Below, in pieces: positions 16,382 to 25,467 of a stretch of DNA of 64,000 nt. The translations under genes and the position numbers were made by a program. The stretch is from UBA1366 sp047602575. GTDB lineage: Bacteria; Bacillota; Clostridia; Oscillospirales; Ruminococcaceae. Location of the stretch: contig JASGGY010000007.1 of NCBI GenBank assembly GCA_047602575.1, positions 62,001 to 126,000 on the forward strand. The letters are read 5' to 3'. A model generated the notes under the pieces. The model was not told where the DNA came from and ran no database searches. It saw only the letters and a list, made by a program, of their open reading frames with translations. Position 1 is the stretch's first letter. Each line of letters starts with the position of its first letter.

Positions 16382-16903
16382 TCAAATTCTGTCCGCGCCG
16401 CTGTTTAAAATGATAGCCTGATAAGTACAGAACCGCGCCCACGGTGCTTCGCAAAGCATCCCCGCCGCGTTCATTTTCTCCGCTTCAGCAAGCGTCACAA
16501 GCCGCGCGCCGACCACCTCGGTGGGCTGTAAAACCAGCGCCGCCAAATCAACCCGCGTCCGCAGCAGGAATGTATCGCAGAAGTATCGCCGTGACGGATA
16601 AAAATCCCGCCCGCAGAATACCAGCACATCCTCTTGTACATGAATACCGACCTCCTCGCCAAGCTCACGCACCGCACCTGCCGCTGTCGTTTCCCCCGCC
16701 AGCACAGATCCGCCGGAGCATTCCCAGCAAAGGGGATGGCTCTTGTCCGGATGCCGCTGCGTCAGAAGAATCTTCCCGTTCGCAATCACCCAGATTTCCG
16801 CCACCGCGTGAAAAAGCCCCTGTGGGATTTTTGCCGCATCCCGCCGCGCAATCCGCTTGCCGGTGACAACACCGTTTTCATCATATAAATCCCATTGTTC
16901 CAT
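16382..16903 (-). CDS. Nudix hydrolase (isopentenyl-diphosphate-isomerase-like subgroup)
   Basis: 173 residues. The Nudix box is complete: G-x5-E-x7-REL-x-EE-x-G-I, beginning GSVLAGE. The N terminus (WDLYDENGVVTG) and the HAVAEIWV strand are typical of the IDI-like Nudix subgroup that clips nucleotide-linked pyrophosphates. True isomerase Cys/Glu residues are not evident, so isomerase activity is not claimed. ATG 16903 has GGGAG at 8 nt; the GTG at 16912 would give a 4-nt overlap with the upstream Nudix gene and is the alternative. Confidence 0.87.
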   Translation of the reverse strand: MEQWDLYDENGVVTGKRIARRDAAKIPQGLFHAVAEIWVIANGKILLTQRHPDKSHPLCWECSGGSVLAGETTAAGAVRELGEEVGIHVQEDVLVFCGRDFYPSRRYFCDTFLLRTRVDLAALVLQPTEVVGARLVTLAEAEKMNAAGMLCEAPWARFCTYQAIILNSGADRI

Positions 16904-16908
16904 GCTTG

Positions 16909-17358
16909 TCACTCCCGATAAACAAGATGCCCGCCGTCACCGCACGGATTTTCTCGCAGCCAGGTCGGATAAAGCTTTAAACTGTGAAGATCTTCGAGCG
17001 CAACCCATTCCAGCGTGACCCGCGCATTGTCAAGCAGCACCGCCGGCGTTTGCACGCATTCGCCCGCCGGTTCGGATAATTCATAATAAAACCCCAGCGT
17101 CTGGACATTCCGTTCGCCCCACCGCCAAAACGCTTCCTCCGTCTTAAAAAGCCGCCCGCAGGTCACGGTCAGCCCCGTTTCCTCTGCAAATTCCCGCACC
17201 ACCGCTTCCTGCGCGGTCTCGCCGAATTGTACCGTCCCGCCGGGCAGCGCGTATTCGTCCCCGTCGCACTGCACAAGCAGCTTCCCGCCGCGCGTCAGCA
17301 GCCCCGCCGCCCGCACCGAAAAAATGCCTTCCGCCGTATCCATCCGCAGATCCATCAT
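16909..17358 (-). CDS. Nudix hydrolase
   Basis: 149 residues. A complete Nudix box begins GTVQFGETAQEAV and ends REFAEETGL. The short form with WVALEDL and a C-terminal YPTWLRE fits the MutT-like group that hydrolyses nucleoside diphosphate derivatives; the substrate is unknown. Start ATG 17358 behind GGAGGT. First gene of the Nudix-Nudix-HD operon, with promoter at 17410-17438. Confidence 0.88.
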   Translation of the reverse strand: MMDLRMDTAEGIFSVRAAGLLTRGGKLLVQCDGDEYALPGGTVQFGETAQEAVVREFAEETGLTVTCGRLFKTEEAFWRWGERNVQTLGFYYELSEPAGECVQTPAVLLDNARVTLEWVALEDLHSLKLYPTWLRENPCGDGGHLVYRE

Positions 17359-17409
17359 CGTGACCTCCTGCTTTCATGGTATTTCGTTTTCAAATCCTGC
17401 CATACTGGA

Positions 17410-17438
17410 AGTATAGCACAATTAACCTACACGGTCAA
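17410..17438 (-). promoter_or_regulatory. Promoter of the Nudix-Nudix-HD operon
   Basis: Minus strand TTGACC (17438-17433), 17-bp spacer, TATACT (17415-17410). Divergent from the polymerase-operon promoter at 17488. Confidence 0.75.
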
Positions 17439-17487
17439 GAAGCTTTGGTTTATTTCACAAAGACAGCCAATTTCATTCGACAAGTCT

Positions 17488-17516
17488 TGACAGATTCCCG
17501 GAAATGTATTAAAATA
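17488..17516 (+). promoter_or_regulatory. Promoter of the first TagF-type polymerase operon
   Basis: TTGACA (17488-17493), 17-bp spacer, TAAAAT (17511-17516), about 70 bp before the ATG at 17587. It probably serves the four genes through 25411. Confidence 0.75.
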
Positions 17517-17586
17517 AAAGAATTAGACTGGGCGAAAAGTTTCCAGCCGCCTGCGCCTTGCTGCACGGGTTTGTAACGGAGTGAAA

Positions 17587-19152
17587 ATGAAGTTGAACTA
17601 CATCTGGCTGTTCGGCGAAAATTCCGCCGGCACTGCAGAAAACAACTCCTTTGTTTTATGGAAGGACACCGTGCTACGTGATGCCGGAATCGAAAAATAT
17701 TTTATTCTGAAGAAAACTGCGCATACTAAACGCATCGTCCGCGGGCTGGGAAAAGCCCGCCGTTTCGTCGTATGGAAGGACAGCCTGTGGCATCTGCGGC
17801 TGTTTTTAAAAAGTGATCTGTTCTTTGTCACGCTCGGCTGCAAGGATGTTTTACCCGAGCGCCTGTTTTTCAAACCCCTGCGCCTTGCGGTCAGCCGCCC
17901 GCTGATTTATCTCCAGCACGGCACACTGGGCATGAAGCGCATCAGCATCAACGGACGCAGCTATGACAACCACCTCTGCCGATTTTTTTGCTATAATCCG
18001 CACATCGCCGCCGATCTGATCCGCTGCAACGACTACCAGCCCTATCAGCTTTATTTCGCGGGCTTTCATCCGCGTTATCAAAAAACAGTATCGCTTTATT
18101 TCAACTGGCTTGACAGAAACGGGCTGACAAACCGCGCCGCAGCACCCGTTTCTCCCGCGGAGATTAAAACCGACCGCACGGTGTTCTGGTTTCTGACCTG
18201 GCGGGATTATCTTGAAAACGGCGCAAGCGCAACGACGCTTGCCGACGCGATCCAAACCGTTTGTTCAGACGAACGTCTCGCGCGCTGGGCAGCGGAAAAC
18301 CGCGTGACGATCACCCTGTGCCTGCACCGGAATTTCCGCAACACAAGTCTGAAGCTGCCGAAGCTGCCGCACATCGGCACAGTCTGGGCATCCGACACGG
18401 ACATCGCCGGCAACATCGCGGAAAGCTTTCTGCTCATCACGGATTATTCGTCGCTGGGCTTTGACTTCACGCTGCTGGGGAAGCCCGTGCTGCTCTTTCA
18501 GCCCGACTTTGCGGAATACACCGCCGAGCGTGCGTTTTACTGCACCGAAGAAGCGCTGCGCCCGCACCGCGCCGAAAGCCCCGCGGCACTGATCGCGCAG
18601 CTCATTGGCGGGCAGTATGCGATCAATCGCTTTTTTGCAGACCGGCTGGCATCGCCCGTTGATTATGCCGCCCTGATGCGCGGCGACCAGAACCAGTCGA
18701 TCAACCGCGACATGGTTGCTTTACAGCAATCGCGCGTGACGTTCCTTGCCGCCCGCTGGCACGAGGACGACGCTTCTTCCGCCGCTTTGTGCGAAAAAGC
18801 CCGCGCGATGATGCGGTCATTTCTTGAGGCCGGCTGCCTGGTGCGCTGCGTCCTCCTTTATGCTGAAAGCCGCGAACCCGATTTTCCAAACGGCGTAAGC
18901 GTTGAGCCGGTTGTGCGTGCATTTTATCAGAGCCGTGCGCAGCGGCTGAAACTCCGGCTGTTTTGCCGCCGCTCATATCTGCGTGGATTTGACGCGCGCA
19001 CCCGCGCGGTTCTTCCCGCATATTGCGGATATGCGCTGAAAAAAATAGCCCGCGCGCTCGGCAACGAGCGCGTCGTCTGCATCGGAACAGACATCCGGCA
19101 GGCATTTGTTCAATACAATCCGCACAATCAACTTCTGACGACAATCGAGTAA
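17587..19152 (+). CDS. TagF-family CDP-glycerol-type phosphotransferase with extra C-terminal domain
   Basis: 521 residues. The Glyphos_transf (PF04464) core spans ~90-370: LQHGTLGMK (first catalytic His), LCLHRN (second His position, normally HP), and LITDYSSLGFDF (nucleotide-binding end). Such enzymes transfer polyol phosphate from CDP-glycerol or CDP-ribitol onto a wall-polymer chain at the inner membrane face. The last ~150 residues, starting about MRGDQNQSIN, are not part of the core and I do not recognise them. Start ATG 17587 is preferred (GGAG 5 nt before); GTG 17581 is the alternative. First gene of its operon. Confidence 0.85.
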   Translation: MKLNYIWLFGENSAGTAENNSFVLWKDTVLRDAGIEKYFILKKTAHTKRIVRGLGKARRFVVWKDSLWHLRLFLKSDLFFVTLGCKDVLPERLFFKPLRLAVSRPLIYLQHGTLGMKRISINGRSYDNHLCRFFCYNPHIAADLIRCNDYQPYQLYFAGFHPRYQKTVSLYFNWLDRNGLTNRAAAPVSPAEIKTDRTVFWFLTWRDYLENGASATTLADAIQTVCSDERLARWAAENRVTITLCLHRNFRNTSLKLPKLPHIGTVWASDTDIAGNIAESFLLITDYSSLGFDFTLLGKPVLLFQPDFAEYTAERAFYCTEEALRPHRAESPAALIAQLIGGQYAINRFFADRLASPVDYAALMRGDQNQSINRDMVALQQSRVTFLAARWHEDDASSAALCEKARAMMRSFLEAGCLVRCVLLYAESREPDFPNGVSVEPVVRAFYQSRAQRLKLRLFCRRSYLRGFDARTRAVLPAYCGYALKKIARALGNERVVCIGTDIRQAFVQYNPHNQLLTTIE

Positions 19153-19205
19153 TGCGTCATATCATATCGTAGCTGCGCTGTGCCGCAGCTGAACGGAGCC
19201 ATGTA

Positions 19206-21845
19206 ATGAAATTTTCAATCCTTCTGATTCATACCGACGCGTCGGTTAAACTATCGCCGGAAAGCATATTCGGTCCGCTGACCGCGCTGCAGATACAGGC
19301 GCTGATTTCTGAAATCATCCTGCTTGACTGCACGCCGCCGGCAAAAGCCGGACAGGAGTCCGGGGTGAGCACTGATTTTGTATCGGACCTTCCCGCGCCG
19401 TATCGAAAAATTGTGCGCTGCATCCGCGCGGAGGAGAACGGCGAAAATCCCGTTGACCGCGCGCTGGCGCTGTGTACGGGCGCGTATGTTTATTTCGCCG
19501 ATTCGACCTGCGCCGTCGCAAGCGGCACATTTGCGGATCTTGCCGCGCATACCGGTTATTTTTCAACAAGCCCCGATGTGCTTTCCCTCAACGCGCCCTG
19601 CATCGACAACGAATCGACTGCCTCCGCCGTTCCGGTGAATCCGATTGACCGCTGCCCGTTCGGCTATTTCATCCGCCGCAGCCTGCTTCTGCCCGCCGGA
19701 CAGCCCTTTGCCTCGCCCTATCTTGCGGTCTGGGAAAAGGTGTTCCGCGCGTTTCTGACCGCGGCGTCGTTCGCGGATATCCCTGCGGCTGTGTGCCGGA
19801 TGCGTTACGGCAATTACAGCGCCGTTCTGCTCGACGCGCTGCTCTCCGGTGCGGACGCACTGCAAAGCTTTGTGCGGGCGGTATTCGATACGGCGGTACA
19901 CAACGCCGCGACGTCCGGCGCGCTTGCTTATCACAACCAGTACAACCTTTTTTGTCTGCTGCTTACTTTCTTCAACAACGAGGACAGGATCACTGCGCTG
20001 CTTTCCGAGCAGCAGAGGAAATCGGTCAAGCAATCCCTGAATGCTGTTTTCGGATTGATTGACGACGCGATTTATGCCCGCAGCAACACGCTCAAGAGCT
20101 GTCAGCTCAACTACATCCTCTCCCAGAAATATGCCTGCAGTCCGAAGCTGATCAACATACCGGCGCAGTTTGACGGTTATTTCGTCAACGGCATTATGAC
20201 GGAAAATCTCCGCAGCGCGATCACCAACATCCAGTTTATCCGTCTTGACAAGGACGAAGTCTATATCGAGGGAACGACAAATCTGATCAACGACCGCGGC
20301 GGCAGCACGTTTTTCTTTACCAACAATGGAAAAAGAACCAACTGTAAACTGCGCAGCTATGACAATCAGTTTGAATGGTTCGGCGATGTGCTGCAAACCG
20401 CGCGCATCTTTTCCGCCGCGATCCCGCTTAACAGGAATACTGGCGAAAACCGCATCGAGCTGTTCGGCGTATTCGAGGGTGTCACGGTGCAGCGCAAAAG
20501 ATTGACCTTCGGCAAATTCTCGCCCGTTGCCAAAGAGCTTGATAACTCCTATTACGCGGACAACGGCTGGATTGTGCGCAGTACAGCCGACGCGCTGACC
20601 GTGCGCGGTGCGGGAAAGCTTTCCGCAACGCGCGCGGAAGCGAAGCTGTTTTTCTCCCTGCTTTTTTCCGGAAAACGCATAAAAATCAAAGCCGCTGCAA
20701 TCCGCCTGCTTTGCCGTGCGGCGAAATTCTTTCTGGGCAAAAAGCGGATCTGGCTTGTTTCCGACCGCATCAACCGCGGCGACGACAACGGCGAGGCATT
20801 TTTCAAATACTGTATGCAGAACACGCAGCGGTTCCGTAAGAAAAAGATTTATTTTGTGATCGAAAAAACCTGCCCCGATTACCGCCGCATCCGAAAAATC
20901 GGTCCCGTTGTCCACACCCTTTCGCTCAGGCACAAGCTGCTGCACGTGATCAGTGAGTATGTCATTTCCTCGCAGGCGAACAACCCCGTCGTCAACCCTC
21001 TGCTGAAAATGCACATCTTTTACCGCGATATGCTTGCCAAGTCGAAGTTCGTGTTCCTGCAGCACGGCATCACAAAGGATAATCAGTCCGCGTGGCTAAA
21101 CAAATACAATCGCAACATCCACGGGCTGATTGTCACCACGCGCCCCGAATACGACTCGTGCTTTGAATATCCGTATTATTATTCCGAACAGGAAATCTGG
21201 CTGACGGGAATGCCCCGTTATGACCTGCTCTGCCACGACGAGCAGAAGCTCATCACCATCATGCCGACCTGGCGGAAATCGCTCACCAATGGCTCCGATC
21301 CCGCGACCGGTATCTGGAATCTTGCCGACGGCTTTGACGAAAGCGCATATTTCCGCTTTTATAACACGCTGATCAACAACGAGCGTCTGCTTTCCGCAGT
21401 AAAGCGGCACGGCTGCCGGCTGAGCTTTGTTCCGCACCCGATTTTCGCGCCTCATGCCGATCGATTCGACCGGCATCCCGACGTGGAATTTTGTGTCGGC
21501 GAAAAAACCTACCGCGAGATTTTTGCCCAGACAAACCTGCTGCTGACGGATTATTCCTCCGTGGCGTTTGACTTTGCCTATCTGCGCAAGCCGATTGTGT
21601 ATGCGCATTTTGACCGTGACACGTTTTTCAGCGGCACGCATTCTTATACCGAGGGCTATTTCGATTATGAACGCGACGGCTTCGGTGAGGTGGAGCTGAC
21701 GCTCGACGCAACCATCGACCGGCTGATTGCTTATGTGGAAAACAACTTTGCCGTGAGCGAAAAATATATAGAGAGAATCAACCGCACCTTTGCTTTTGAT
21801 GACAGAAACTGCTGCGAACGTGTTGCAGAGCGGCTGTTGAAATAA
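19206..21845 (+). CDS. Large TagF-family phosphotransferase with N-terminal extension
   Basis: 879 residues. The C-terminal ~300 carry the Glyphos_transf motifs: LQHGITKDN (~617), IMPTWRK (~682), FVPHPIF (~740) and LLLTDYSSVAFDF (~777). Residues ~1-230 look like a divergent glycosyltransferase-2-type fold (alternating strands, CTGAYVYFADS where a DxD would lie) that lacks a clear DxD. Residues ~320-450 are a beta-rich region often seen before these polymerase domains. Likely role: membrane-associated chain extension with polyol phosphate. Start ATG with GGAG. 53 nt after the first polymerase gene. Confidence 0.85.
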   Translation: MKFSILLIHTDASVKLSPESIFGPLTALQIQALISEIILLDCTPPAKAGQESGVSTDFVSDLPAPYRKIVRCIRAEENGENPVDRALALCTGAYVYFADSTCAVASGTFADLAAHTGYFSTSPDVLSLNAPCIDNESTASAVPVNPIDRCPFGYFIRRSLLLPAGQPFASPYLAVWEKVFRAFLTAASFADIPAAVCRMRYGNYSAVLLDALLSGADALQSFVRAVFDTAVHNAATSGALAYHNQYNLFCLLLTFFNNEDRITALLSEQQRKSVKQSLNAVFGLIDDAIYARSNTLKSCQLNYILSQKYACSPKLINIPAQFDGYFVNGIMTENLRSAITNIQFIRLDKDEVYIEGTTNLINDRGGSTFFFTNNGKRTNCKLRSYDNQFEWFGDVLQTARIFSAAIPLNRNTGENRIELFGVFEGVTVQRKRLTFGKFSPVAKELDNSYYADNGWIVRSTADALTVRGAGKLSATRAEAKLFFSLLFSGKRIKIKAAAIRLLCRAAKFFLGKKRIWLVSDRINRGDDNGEAFFKYCMQNTQRFRKKKIYFVIEKTCPDYRRIRKIGPVVHTLSLRHKLLHVISEYVISSQANNPVVNPLLKMHIFYRDMLAKSKFVFLQHGITKDNQSAWLNKYNRNIHGLIVTTRPEYDSCFEYPYYYSEQEIWLTGMPRYDLLCHDEQKLITIMPTWRKSLTNGSDPATGIWNLADGFDESAYFRFYNTLINNERLLSAVKRHGCRLSFVPHPIFAPHADRFDRHPDVEFCVGEKTYREIFAQTNLLLTDYSSVAFDFAYLRKPIVYAHFDRDTFFSGTHSYTEGYFDYERDGFGEVELTLDATIDRLIAYVENNFAVSEKYIERINRTFAFDDRNCCERVAERLLK

Positions 21846-21866
21846 TTTGACGATAGGGGAGAAAGC

Positions 21867-22973
21867 GTGGAAAAGAGAGCGTTTACCAAGAACGACACCA
21901 TGGTGATCAAGGGTGTAGCGATCCTGATGATGCTGTTCCATCACCTGTATCTGGACGCGTCGCGTTATAAGGGCTTTGCGGTTGACATCGCGCCGTTTTC
22001 AAAGGGGCTGCTGACCCACACCGCACAGTTCGGCAAGCTTTGCGTTGGGATCTTCCTTTTTCTGAGCGCCTACGGCATGACGGTGTCCTATAAGCGCATG
22101 AATGCGCAGTACGAATTTGACAGGCAGACCTGCGGAAAGTCCATTGCCGGGCGGTGCCTGAGTATGTTTTCCGGGTATCTGTTTATCTTTGCGATCGGCA
22201 TCATCGGTTCGGTGATCCTGAAGCCGGAGATGCTGGACATTTACGGAACGGGCGTAAAAGCGGGTATGTATACCCTCATCGATCTGCTCGGTCTTGCCTA
22301 TGCCTTTGATACGCCCACGCTGCTCGGCACATGGTGGTACATGAGCCTTGCTTATTCGCTGGTGGTTCTGCTGCCGGTGCTGCTTTTACTTTACCGTAAG
22401 CTTGGTATTCTGGCGGTTTCGCTGCTCTGGCTGGTCGGCTGCCGCACCGTCGGCGGCGGGGAATACAACGAAATCTGCCGCTGGATGTTCATCGGCATCA
22501 TCGGGCTGTATTTCGCGGACCGGGATCTTCTCCCGAAAATCCGCGCGTTCCTGCTGGGCGGGGAATCCAGATACCGCGTGCTGTTCGGTGCGGTCAGCTT
22601 TCTGCTGCTTTCAGTGCTGTTGTTCGGGATGCTTGACTTCCGGCACAAGGTCGGCGACAACCTCATAGATGTATTCGATTGTGCCGCTGTTGTGGCGATC
22701 GTGCTGTTTGGCTACACCTTCCTCTCCGCGGTCAGATATCTGAACACCGCACTGGTGTTCCTCGGGAAGTATTCCATGAACATTTTTTTGTTCCATTCCT
22801 TCATCAGGATTAAATGGTTCAACGAGTTTACTTATTCGTTCAAATACTGGTGGCTGATTTATCTGGTTCTGCTTGCGGACTCCCTGATCGCGGCAATTCT
22901 GATTGACCTGCTGAAAAAGCTGACCCGCTATGACAAGCTGACCGGCTTTCTACTCAAACGCATCCGCTCATAA
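21867..22973 (+). CDS. Acyltransferase-3-family membrane O-acyltransferase
   Basis: 368 residues with about ten hydrophobic segments. The N terminus has the acyltransferase-3 (PF01757) features: KGVAILMMLFHHLY with the His-His pair near residue 26, FLFLSAYGMTVSY, and later WWYMSLAYSLV. Such proteins move acyl groups, usually acetyl or succinyl, across the membrane onto surface glycans. The position between polymerase genes suggests it decorates the same phosphopolyol polymer. Start GTG 21867 behind GGGGAGA. Confidence 0.88.
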   Translation: MEKRAFTKNDTMVIKGVAILMMLFHHLYLDASRYKGFAVDIAPFSKGLLTHTAQFGKLCVGIFLFLSAYGMTVSYKRMNAQYEFDRQTCGKSIAGRCLSMFSGYLFIFAIGIIGSVILKPEMLDIYGTGVKAGMYTLIDLLGLAYAFDTPTLLGTWWYMSLAYSLVVLLPVLLLLYRKLGILAVSLLWLVGCRTVGGGEYNEICRWMFIGIIGLYFADRDLLPKIRAFLLGGESRYRVLFGAVSFLLLSVLLFGMLDFRHKVGDNLIDVFDCAAVVAIVLFGYTFLSAVRYLNTALVFLGKYSMNIFLFHSFIRIKWFNEFTYSFKYWWLIYLVLLADSLIAAILIDLLKKLTRYDKLTGFLLKRIRS

Positions 22974-23011
22974 ATTCCGGAACTGCCGGCAGAAAGGAGA
23001 GTCCCCGCCCG

Positions 23012-25411
23012 ATGAATCTGTTTCGCTCCTTTCTCCGAAACCCGCGCGGCAGGCTGGTGCTGCTCAGGCGGTTCGCGGCGCAAAGCGCGTATCTGTTTTT
23101 TTACAAGCATTGTAAAATCAACGGTGGAATTGCCCTGTTTGAATCGCGAAAAGGCAAGGAGTTTGCCTGCAATATGCGCACCCTCGCACGGGAGCTTTCC
23201 GTCGGCGGCTACGGGAAATTCCGCATCTACGCCTCCTGCGAAAAATCACACCGGAAGCCGCTGCGCGCGTACCTCAACCGCTGCGGGTTAAAAAACGTGA
23301 CGCTTGTCAGCTTCTCCGGTCTGCGCTACCCGGCGCTGCTCAGCCGCGCGGGGTATCTGTTCAACGACACGACCTTTCCGAAATATTTCATGAAGAAGCA
23401 AGGGCAGTGCATCGTCAACACCTGGCACGGCGTTCCGCTGAAAAAAATGGGCAGGGATTTTGAGGAAAACGCAGGGCTGACCGGCAACATCCGCAAAAAT
23501 CTGCTGCTCGCCGATTATACCGTGTTCCCGAACCGCTATATGACGGATGTGATGTGTAAAGCCTACGACCTTTCAAACGCACCGTCCGGAACGGTTCTGC
23601 TGACCGGCTATCCGCGCACCGCGGCGCTGCTTGCGGACAAAAGCCCGCGCATGCTCGACGCGGAGGGGCTTGCGGGAAAGCGCGTGTATGTGTATCTCCC
23701 GACATGGCGCGGCGATATGGCGCACATCGACCAGTCCGGACAGCTCCGCTTTCTCAGCGGCTTTCTGGAGGAGATGGACCGCCTGCTCGGCGACGACGAG
23801 GTGCTTTATGTCAAGCTGCACCCTTTTGTAAAAAAAGCCGCGGACTGCACGCGGCTTGCCCATATCCGCATCGTTCCCGCAGGATATCCGCTTTATGAAT
23901 TTCTCACCCTTGCCGATTGCCTGATCACGGATTATTCCAGCGTGTTTTTTGATTTCGCCGTCACAGGGCGTAAGCAGATTCTGTTTGATTATGACCGGCA
24001 CGGCTACGAACGCGCGCGCGGACTTTATCTGCCGCTCGAAGCGCTGCCTTTTCCGAAGGTCAGCGATGCCGCGCAGCTCTGCGCCGCCCTGCGCAGCCCG
24101 AAGGAATATGACGACACCGCGTTTTTAGAACGCTTCTGCCCCCACGACACGCCGGATGCCGCCGCGCGGATTCTTGCCCGTGTGATTCTGAAAAAACCCG
24201 TCTGCGAAGAAGCCGCTTTTCCGGACAACGGCAAAGAGAATGTGCTGATTTATGGCGGCGGACTTGCGGTCAACGGCATGACCACCGCGCTGCTGAGCCT
24301 GCTCGCGCGCATTGACGGCACAAAGCGCAATTACATCGTGTCCTTCACCGAGCAAGCGCTTCCGTCGCCCGTGCGCGCTGCGCTGATCGACCGGAAGTAT
24401 GCCGTTTCTCCGGTCTATGACCGCATCCGCTATACGCTTGCCGAGGTTGCGGCATACGTGCTTTATTTTAAGTTTAACCGCACCGGCACAACCGTGACAC
24501 GTCTGCTCGACCGCTTGTACCGGCGCGAAAACGAACGCTTTTTCGGATTCTCGCGCATTTCGCACGCCGTGAATTTCACCGGCTACGAAAGCGCGCTGAA
24601 CAAGATGCTGGCGCTTTACCCCAGCAGCACCATTTTTGTTCACAACGATATGGTCAACGAAATCAAGCTCAAGAACCGCCCGCACCGCCCGACACTAGAG
24701 GCCGCATACCGCTCCTACCGCCATGTCGCCGCAGTCACCGCCGACATCATCCCCTCCATCGTGCAGATCAGCGGCAGGCGCGACAACATCCGCCTTGTCG
24801 GCAACATCCACGACAGCGATTCGGTTATAAAAAAAGCGCAGGAGCCCCTGACCTTCGATCCGGAAACGGAAAGCACGGTTTCGCCGGAGCGCTTGAGCGA
24901 AATACTCGGCGGCTGCGGAAAAAAATTCGCCACCATCGGGCGGTTTTCACCGGAAAAAGCCCACGCGCGCCTCATCGACGCGTTCTGCGCCTATGCCGGA
25001 GATAAGGACGCAACTCTGATCCTCATCGGCGGCTACGGCACGCTTTACAGCGAAACGCTCGCCCACGCGCAGCGCTGTGCGCTGCCCGACAGGGTGGTTG
25101 TCATCCGTTCCATGCGCAACCCGATGCCGCTGCTCAAACGCTGTGACCTGTTCATTCTCGCATCCGAATACGAGGGACTCGGGCTTGTGCTGCTTGAAGC
25201 CGATACGCTGGGCGTTCCCGTCTTTTCCACCGACGTTCCCGGACCGCACGGCTTCCTGACCCGGCACGGCGGCTTGCTTGTGAAGAACAGCTTTGACGGC
25301 ATTCTCTCCGGCTTTGCAGCCTTTGACCGCGGGGAAGTGCCGAAGCTGAACATCGACTATGAAGCGAACAACCAGTCCGCCGTCGCGGCGTTTGAGAAAT
25401 TGTTTGATTAA
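23012..25411 (+). CDS. Fused TagF-type phosphotransferase and GT4 glycosyltransferase
   Basis: 799 residues in two enzymatic halves. N-terminal (~1-395): NTWHGVPLKKMG (~136), YLPTWRGD (~231), VKLHPFV (~270) and LITDYSSVFFDF (~305), a full polyol-phosphate transferase. C-terminal (~408-799): a GT-B fold starting VLIYGGG, with TIGRFSPEKAH (~641) and the donor-site motif SEYEGLGLVLLEA (~718), a GT4 glycosyltransferase. One polypeptide could add both sugar and polyol phosphate, as needed for a polymer with alternating units. Last gene of the operon; a terminator follows. Confidence 0.9.
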   Translation: MNLFRSFLRNPRGRLVLLRRFAAQSAYLFFYKHCKINGGIALFESRKGKEFACNMRTLARELSVGGYGKFRIYASCEKSHRKPLRAYLNRCGLKNVTLVSFSGLRYPALLSRAGYLFNDTTFPKYFMKKQGQCIVNTWHGVPLKKMGRDFEENAGLTGNIRKNLLLADYTVFPNRYMTDVMCKAYDLSNAPSGTVLLTGYPRTAALLADKSPRMLDAEGLAGKRVYVYLPTWRGDMAHIDQSGQLRFLSGFLEEMDRLLGDDEVLYVKLHPFVKKAADCTRLAHIRIVPAGYPLYEFLTLADCLITDYSSVFFDFAVTGRKQILFDYDRHGYERARGLYLPLEALPFPKVSDAAQLCAALRSPKEYDDTAFLERFCPHDTPDAAARILARVILKKPVCEEAAFPDNGKENVLIYGGGLAVNGMTTALLSLLARIDGTKRNYIVSFTEQALPSPVRAALIDRKYAVSPVYDRIRYTLAEVAAYVLYFKFNRTGTTVTRLLDRLYRRENERFFGFSRISHAVNFTGYESALNKMLALYPSSTIFVHNDMVNEIKLKNRPHRPTLEAAYRSYRHVAAVTADIIPSIVQISGRRDNIRLVGNIHDSDSVIKKAQEPLTFDPETESTVSPERLSEILGGCGKKFATIGRFSPEKAHARLIDAFCAYAGDKDATLILIGGYGTLYSETLAHAQRCALPDRVVVIRSMRNPMPLLKRCDLFILASEYEGLGLVLLEADTLGVPVFSTDVPGPHGFLTRHGGLLVKNSFDGILSGFAAFDRGEVPKLNIDYEANNQSAVAAFEKLFD

Positions 25412-25418
25412 AACAAAA

Positions 25419-25450
25419 ACCACGGTATCGCTCAAAAGCCATACCGTGGT
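25419..25450. terminator. Bidirectional intrinsic terminator
   Basis: Perfect 10-bp stem ACCACGGTAT/ATACCGTGGT with a 12-nt loop, preceded by an A-rich run and followed by AGTTTTATAA. It separates the convergent polymerase operon and the MFS gene. Confidence 0.85.
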
Positions 25451-25467
25451 AGTTTTATAATATAAGC

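Noticed and set aside
19563..21065. 500-codon minus-strand frame inside the large polymerase gene
   Set aside because: Antisense to a gene with clear motifs, no ribosome site, low-complexity residue use.
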